DNA of 64,000 bases. Origin: Rugalucina vietnamica (lineage: Eukaryota > Mollusca > Bivalvia > Lucinida > Lucinidae). The position numbers were made by a program, and so were the translations under genes. The stretch's first letter is position 1; every line of letters starts with the position of its first letter. This document shows positions 59,104-64,000 of this stretch, in pieces. The DNA is taken from the NCBI GenBank assembly GCA_964017185.1, contig OZ024871.1, forward strand, positions 30,046,488 to 30,110,487. Reading direction: 5' to 3'. The notes beneath the pieces are model-generated. The model saw nothing but the letters and a program-made list of their open reading frames with translations. It made no database searches and was not told the origin of the DNA.

Positions 59104-61008
59104 ATGTCAAGTGTCGAAGTCTTGCGAGAGGAAGACGCAGAGGTTACATCATCTGATGAACATGTAGATCCTTACTGTGAACAATGCGTGGACGATAAGA
59201 CGATAAGAGTTGCAGCCATAGGTCTCTGTAAAGAGTGTAACACTCTCATCTGTCAGCAATGCCTGGAAGCCCATTCTAAATGGCCGAAATTGAGAAACCA
59301 TACAATTCTGCAAGGTGAGGATATGCCACGGACGCAGGCCGCGAAACCAGTAAAATTTCCTGACTGTGAAATACACAAAGATAATGTTAATGACCACTTT
59401 TGTCTGGACCATCATAAGATACTTTGCAGCCAGTGCATGGAATCTTTCCATGGGGCATGTAAGGGGACAACCATACATGAACTATGCAAACTTCTTGACA
59501 TAAACGATGTAAGAAAAATTCGAGATGATATACAAAAATCTGTACAAACAGCAAACACGGTAAAGCTTGCAATACTGCAGAATAAAGATACTATAGAATA
59601 TCAGAGGAAGACAGTGATAAGAGAAGCTCAAAATTTGAAGAAACAACTGATCGATAAGATCGAGTCCATCAATGTTGAGGACATTCCCATCACTGACTTT
59701 TGTGATAATAAAAATTCATCTTTTGAAGAGAAAGCAGAAGCAACAGCAAACGCAATTCATTACATGCAAAATGACATTTCACTCCTTGATGACTTCGACG
59801 TTGACGTCGTTACGCCCAAAATGTTTCTAGAGATACAGAGGATAGTCGAAAATACAAATGCAGCTCATAGGAAACTAAATGAAGTGTCTAATCGACATCG
59901 AAATATCAGTATTGCCTTTGATCCCAATCCCGCTGTAGCTAACTTCCTCGAGTCTAAGGATGAGTTGGGAGAGATAAAAGAAGACGTTACTGACACCGGT
60001 GTCTCGACAGCGTTGCCTGTGATGTATTTTCCAGCAAAATCTCCGTCGAAATCTGATTCACAAAGTTTAGGAACAACCAAACGGATGCATTTGTTTTTCT
60101 TGCTGGCATATATTGTGGTTTATGTTCTCATTTTCTTCCATCACCCATACACCAAAGGTGACGTAAAAACGTGTGAAATGTTCAACATGACGCTCACAAA
60201 GAAATCCTCAGTGAATGTAAAGATAGATGCTGATCCTGATAAAGAAGTACTTTGGGGTATCCCAGGAATGGTTATCACTACAAATGAGTTTTTTCTTATG
60301 TTTGCGACATACGTAAATGACAAAAAAGTAAAGGCATTCTCTAGTGATGGAACATTTGTATCATCTCTGTCATTGTCGGGTACTCCATTAGCCATAGCTT
60401 TGATCAACACGACTACAGCAGTAGTGAGTACCATGGATAAAAAAATTCACTTCATTAACATATCTCTTCCTTCAGAACTATCATTACTAACGTCAGTGTC
60501 ACTTGTATACAAGGTAAGGGCTCTGAATGTGTTTAATGATAAACTAATCATTGCTGATTGGAGTATACCACCCAGTGTGAAGATGTTGGATCTTGGTGGC
60601 AACGAGCTATGGTCTGCTCCGTCAAATGGACAGGAACTCTTTCCGACACCAGTTTTTCTTGTAACGAAAGTTATCAATGATACAGCAACAGTAATAAAGA
60701 CCGATCATGTGAATGATCAGATAGTATTCCTAGACGCTGACAATGGTAAACTTATAAACACTATTGATGTGAAAGGGAAGCGTCCATCAGGCATCGCAGT
60801 CGATAATTATGGTTATGCTTATATCTGCTATTGGAAAACTTCAGAAATCAGTGTGTGGGCTCCAGACTTCAGTCAAAGCCGGATCCTCCTGTCAAGTGAT
60901 CAGTTGCAGGGTAGACCTAGACATATTGTTTACAGTAACGTCACTGGAGAACTTTTCATCAGATACAGCGGGAGCAGTATCGTAGATCGTTTTCAAGTTA
61001 CTTGTTAA
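59104..61008 (+). CDS. TRIM-like protein: two B-boxes, coiled coil, membrane helix, NHL-like propeller; no RING
   Basis: 634 residues in one exon. B-box 1 uses C25, C28, C42, C45, C50, C53, H57 and H66. B-box 2 uses C88, H91, C100, H103 (or D102), C108, C111, H116 and H125. Residues about 130-270 are helical and charged, as in TRIM coiled coils. Residues 330-345 (LFFLLAYIVVYVLIFF) form one short hydrophobic helix. The rest reads like NHL/six-bladed propeller repeats (GIPGMVIT, KVKAFSSDGTFVSSLSL, GIAVDNYGYAYICYW). Without a RING it is unlikely to be a ubiquitin ligase itself. The B-box/propeller set suggests a scaffold or sensor role, possibly membrane-bound; the substrate is unknown. The start has A at -3 and follows an acceptor. 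A MITE-A lies 40 bases after the stop. Confidence 0.85.
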   Translation: MSSVEVLREEDAEVTSSDEHVDPYCEQCVDDKTIRVAAIGLCKECNTLICQQCLEAHSKWPKLRNHTILQGEDMPRTQAAKPVKFPDCEIHKDNVNDHFCLDHHKILCSQCMESFHGACKGTTIHELCKLLDINDVRKIRDDIQKSVQTANTVKLAILQNKDTIEYQRKTVIREAQNLKKQLIDKIESINVEDIPITDFCDNKNSSFEEKAEATANAIHYMQNDISLLDDFDVDVVTPKMFLEIQRIVENTNAAHRKLNEVSNRHRNISIAFDPNPAVANFLESKDELGEIKEDVTDTGVSTALPVMYFPAKSPSKSDSQSLGTTKRMHLFFLLAYIVVYVLIFFHHPYTKGDVKTCEMFNMTLTKKSSVNVKIDADPDKEVLWGIPGMVITTNEFFLMFATYVNDKKVKAFSSDGTFVSSLSLSGTPLAIALINTTTAVVSTMDKKIHFINISLPSELSLLTSVSLVYKVRALNVFNDKLIIADWSIPPSVKMLDLGGNELWSAPSNGQELFPTPVFLVTKVINDTATVIKTDHVNDQIVFLDADNGKLINTIDVKGKRPSGIAVDNYGYAYICYWKTSEISVWAPDFSQSRILLSSDQLQGRPRHIVYSNVTGELFIRYSGSSIVDRFQVTC

Positions 61009-61047
61009 TGAAAACCGTTCACTCGCTTTTGGTGGAATTTTATATAT

Positions 61048-61265
61048 GAGCCGCCTCGTGGGAAAACCAACAATCTGCTCATGCGAAAACAAAGGCGCAG
61101 ATCACTGCGAAGCTGATCAGCGCCTTTGTTTTCGCTACACGGATAGTGCAATTCCTCTACTTTCTAAATCCAAAATTGCAATCCTCTAGCCATATTCTGT
61201 GACTGTACAGCTCAGTTTGTGTCGACCCTGCTCGGAAACCATATTGTTGCTTTTCCCACGAGGGA
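61048..61265 (+). mobile_element. MITE-A copy 25, in the presumed 3'UTR of the B-box gene
   Basis: atat on both sides. The first hairpin arm has lost its inner half, so the stem is shorter. Starts 40 bases after the stop codon. Confidence 0.9.
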
Positions 61266-61609
61266 ATATATGTTCAATGTGCAAAACGACTGTCCTATTA
61301 AGGTTTCAATCACAGTAACTCTTCTCTTCCTAAATCTTGTTTTGTATTGTTCTATTTGTGCTGTATAAGACCAGCTCCCAGACAATTTACAGCTGCTGGT
61401 GAAATCACACTCCCAGGCAGTTTACAGTTAATGATGAAATCACACTTTATTTAGAGATAAAGTGTATAAATGAATAAATATGAAATGGAAATTTATAAAA
61501 GTCGTTGATTAAAGTCGAGGATCGAACAACTAACTTAAATGCTTTGACCCACTGAGGGTGTAATGCGGTAAACACGTTTTGACTTCAGCTTTCGTTATCT
61601 TTACTTTTC

Positions 61610-62210
61610 TTAACTTAAGCCCCAAAGTAATTTTATATTAATTGCCGTTCCAAAGCTGAAATTCTGCTGTGGTTCTGTTAACTTTGCATCATGCTTTTAG
61701 CCGATATGTGTACCGTGTGTGCATTTTATGTGTTTATTCATATTTATTCAAGTTCAGGTAACTGGGAGATCACCTATCAGAGAAAAGCTGCTCAGTTTTA
61801 AGTTTTATTCACTCAGTTGGCGTTTTATTTTCTTTGTATAAACATGACGAATACCTGGGGCTAGTTGTTCAAAATTAATAATGTCGTTAGTTAACGATTC
61901 GTTTAAATTTAAAATGGCAATATTACAAATACACTGTAAAAAAATGCATTGCAAAGGATTCTCACATTTTTTAAACAAAATATACAGTGTATTTGCTTTT
62001 GAAGTCGATATATACGCTCAACAAATTAACAAATTGAGGCATAATAAATTAACAAATTAAAGCGTAACAACAGCGTTAAGCTAACGAAGTTTTGAACAAC
62101 TGGGCCCTGATTGTCAATTTGTTTGCTTTCATCTGGTGTTTTATGTTGGACTTTGGTTCTGATTGCACCAGTACCTAATCATTGCTTACGGTTTACCTGT
62201 TCGATTCTAA
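61610..62210 (+). mobile_element. Diverged F element, split by MITE-C copy 3 (copy 9)
   Basis: 61620-61835 follows the F order (ttatattaattgccgttcca, tgctgtggttct, gtaactgggagatcaccta) and 62104-62205 continues it (cctgattgtcaattt, ctgattgcaccagtaccta). Confidence 0.6.
61861..62103. mobile_element. MITE-C copy 3
   Basis: Ends ctagttgttcaaaattaa and gttttgaacaactgg, inner palindrome 61920-61998. Serves as empty-site reference for D and MITE-B copy 5. Confidence 0.8.
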
Positions 62211-62967
62211 CTATCTATGTCGATTGGATACAAAGAAAAACACAACCCAACGTTTTGGCAACAATATATTTAGAACAGCTCGCATAAAATGTTTTTGTTT
62301 TTCATAACAACAACATATGAATGAGCGTAGATGAAATGACAAAGATTCGAAGAATAGAGAAGATGCGTATTTGTTGATATGCGTATTTCTATGCTCATAA
62401 AAAGACGTGTAAGGAGACTTTTTGTTCACTTTTACGGGTGACTAGAGAAACTTTCTGAAGTGACCAACTGGTGTAGAACACAATCATATTCTACAACGCC
62501 GGACTGATTTTGCATTACGAAATTTTGCCCATGTGATATACAGAGATTTTTTTTTTTTCAGTTGAAAAATTGAAACTTTCATTACAAAAATTTTGGTATT
62601 TTACTTATTACCTATATTTATAAAAAATAAAAATGGGGTTTAAGGTAGTTCGGCCATCCAACCATTTTGTGTACAGAATTCCTCTTTATTGAAATGACGT
62701 TCCTGGTCATTCTGCGCAACGTCTTTCAATGAGTCATTCTATGACGTTAGGTTTAATGGGGGATATGCATTTCATGGACATGTTATCCTGTTGGATTGTT
62801 TCGAACAAATCGCTATAATCTGGTATGCATACAAATGCTGTTATTATCACCCTAACAGCACAGATTCCATTTAAATACTTTTTAAATCTTTTTCTTCGAA
62901 AAACCTTACATCTATTAAACCATTCCATCAAATTTCTGAAAAAAGATGAAGCAAAGTTAAAAAAAAC
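62211..62967. other. No gene seen
   Basis: AT-rich, short ORFs only. Confidence 0.45.
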
Positions 62968-62970
62968 AGC

Positions 62971-63024
62971 ATGTGTGTGTGTGTGTGCGCGCGCGCGCGC
63001 GTGTGTGAGAGAGAGAGAGAGAGA
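62971..63024. repeat. Compound (GT)n(GC)n(GT)n(GA)n microsatellite
   Basis: Alternating purine-pyrimidine run followed by a purine run. Confidence 0.95.
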
Positions 63025-63785
63025 TTGCTTGAAAAATAGAATATATTGAAGATAAGCGAGAAGAAAAAGTGTGCATGTAGCACTTTGACAATAAAACTAT
63101 AATACTCTAATCACAGTTATTTCTCAGTTGTATGATAAAATTGTGAAATTGACACGAGACGTGAAGACAAATAGCACAATTAGCTTTTTTTCTGTTCTGT
63201 ACATTATTTACATGTGAAACAAAAAGAAACAATAGATTTACACTTAACTACAGAATCAAACGACCACATAATGGTAATGGCATTGTGAAAATCATGATAA
63301 AAACGAACAAACGACCACCTTCTATGATGGAAATGACAGCATGAAAAATATGAGAAAAGCATGGTTTTTATGAACGTTAAGTCATCAAAAACGCGTACAC
63401 AATGAAGACAAAATGACTTCTGCGACTCTGGAACTAATACAATAATTATTAATTGGTCGTTAATTCAACAAGAGCAAGATAAAGATAAATTTAATTTAAC
63501 TTGTTTTAAAGTACTGGAATCACTCGGCTTTGGATTTCTAGTGATGCAGAGACAAATAGAATGTTGAAATGACAATAACGTCTTTTCTTTATTTCTTACT
63601 GAGTTATATTCTGTTGAAGCATTTACGTATACGGTACACATGATGTACGACAAACAACAACTTGTAGTGCTTCAATTGCTGTCTTGGTCTTTATATAGAG
63701 AAACGGGACTGAAAATAAGGCACTGTCATTATATACAAATGTTTATGAGATAAAAATATGGATTATCGATGATAGATGGATGAGC
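63025..63785. other. No gene seen
   Basis: AT-rich, nothing recognised. Confidence 0.45.
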
Positions 63786-63789
63786 TTTA

Positions 63790-63854
63790 TACCCAGCGGG
63801 CACATAACGTCAGAATGACGTCATATCGACGTTGATGTGCCTGCTGGGATAAAA
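63790..63854. mobile_element. 65-bp palindromic miniature element
   Basis: ttatacccagcgggcacat and its near-complement atgtgcctgctgggataaa enclose acgtcagaatgacgtcat. Nothing recognised from 63855 to the end. Confidence 0.55.
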
Positions 63855-64000
63855 CTGGAGCAAGAATGTTTGATGATGATTCGTAAGTCCGAATGATACA
63901 GTAATACACAATGGTATACGCAATTTCAACTTAAGGTTGTAAAACGGCTAATTTTGGATGATAATTTTGAAATGCTTAACAGACCCTTAAAATTGGTGAG

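Overview
This is animal nuclear DNA, most likely from a bivalve mollusc or another lophotrochozoan. It is AT-rich, dense in small non-autonomous DNA transposons, has GT-AG introns, carries several non-LTR retrotransposon remnants and has a single-exon B-box gene of the kind that is expanded in bivalves. The assignment to bivalves is an inference.

Two host genes are visible. The main one, on the + strand, is the orthologue of CNOT3, a scaffold subunit of the CCR4-NOT mRNA deadenylation complex. I could join 20 coding exons between 11462 and 36566 with continuous reading frame and GT-AG borders, giving 803 codons plus stop. It has the conserved N-terminal Not3 region, a long Ser/Asn/Pro-rich middle and the C-terminal NOT box. 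The second gene (59104-61008, +) is an intronless reading frame of 634 residues with two B-box zinc fingers, a coiled coil, one predicted membrane helix and a beta-propeller-like C-terminal half, but no RING.

Layout: 1-2.4 kb, a decayed LINE on the - strand; 2.4-7.5 kb, a mosaic of one retroelement (called F/G here); 8.2-11 kb, a second copy of the same LINE on + with an F insertion; 11.0-11.46 kb, the CNOT3 promoter/5'UTR; 11.46-36.57 kb, CNOT3; 36.6-47.5 kb, CNOT3 3' flank full of small elements; 47.6-51.3 kb, a TA-flanked element with a long-terminal-repeat DNA element nested in it; 52.6-53.7 kb, another TA-flanked element; 54.1-56.7 kb, a different LINE on - with one nonsense codon and a C2H2 finger; 57.1-58.1 kb, a minisatellite and a 750-base pyrimidine tract; 59.1-61.0 kb, the B-box gene; 61-64 kb, more small elements.

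The most unusual content is the small-element population. One family (MITE-A, about 234 bp, 25 copies between 17 and 61.3 kb) has terminal inverted repeats beginning GAGCC, a 4-bp target duplication seen at more than ten copies, and an inner 28-bp hairpin whose stem shows paired, compensatory changes among copies. Three further families (B, C, H) share the plan of terminal inverted repeats plus a separate inner palindrome. Two Helentron-like elements (D, E) have asymmetric terminal inverted repeats, 3' hairpins and internal tandem repeats. Nested insertions with empty-site copies in the same window allow several target duplications to be read directly.
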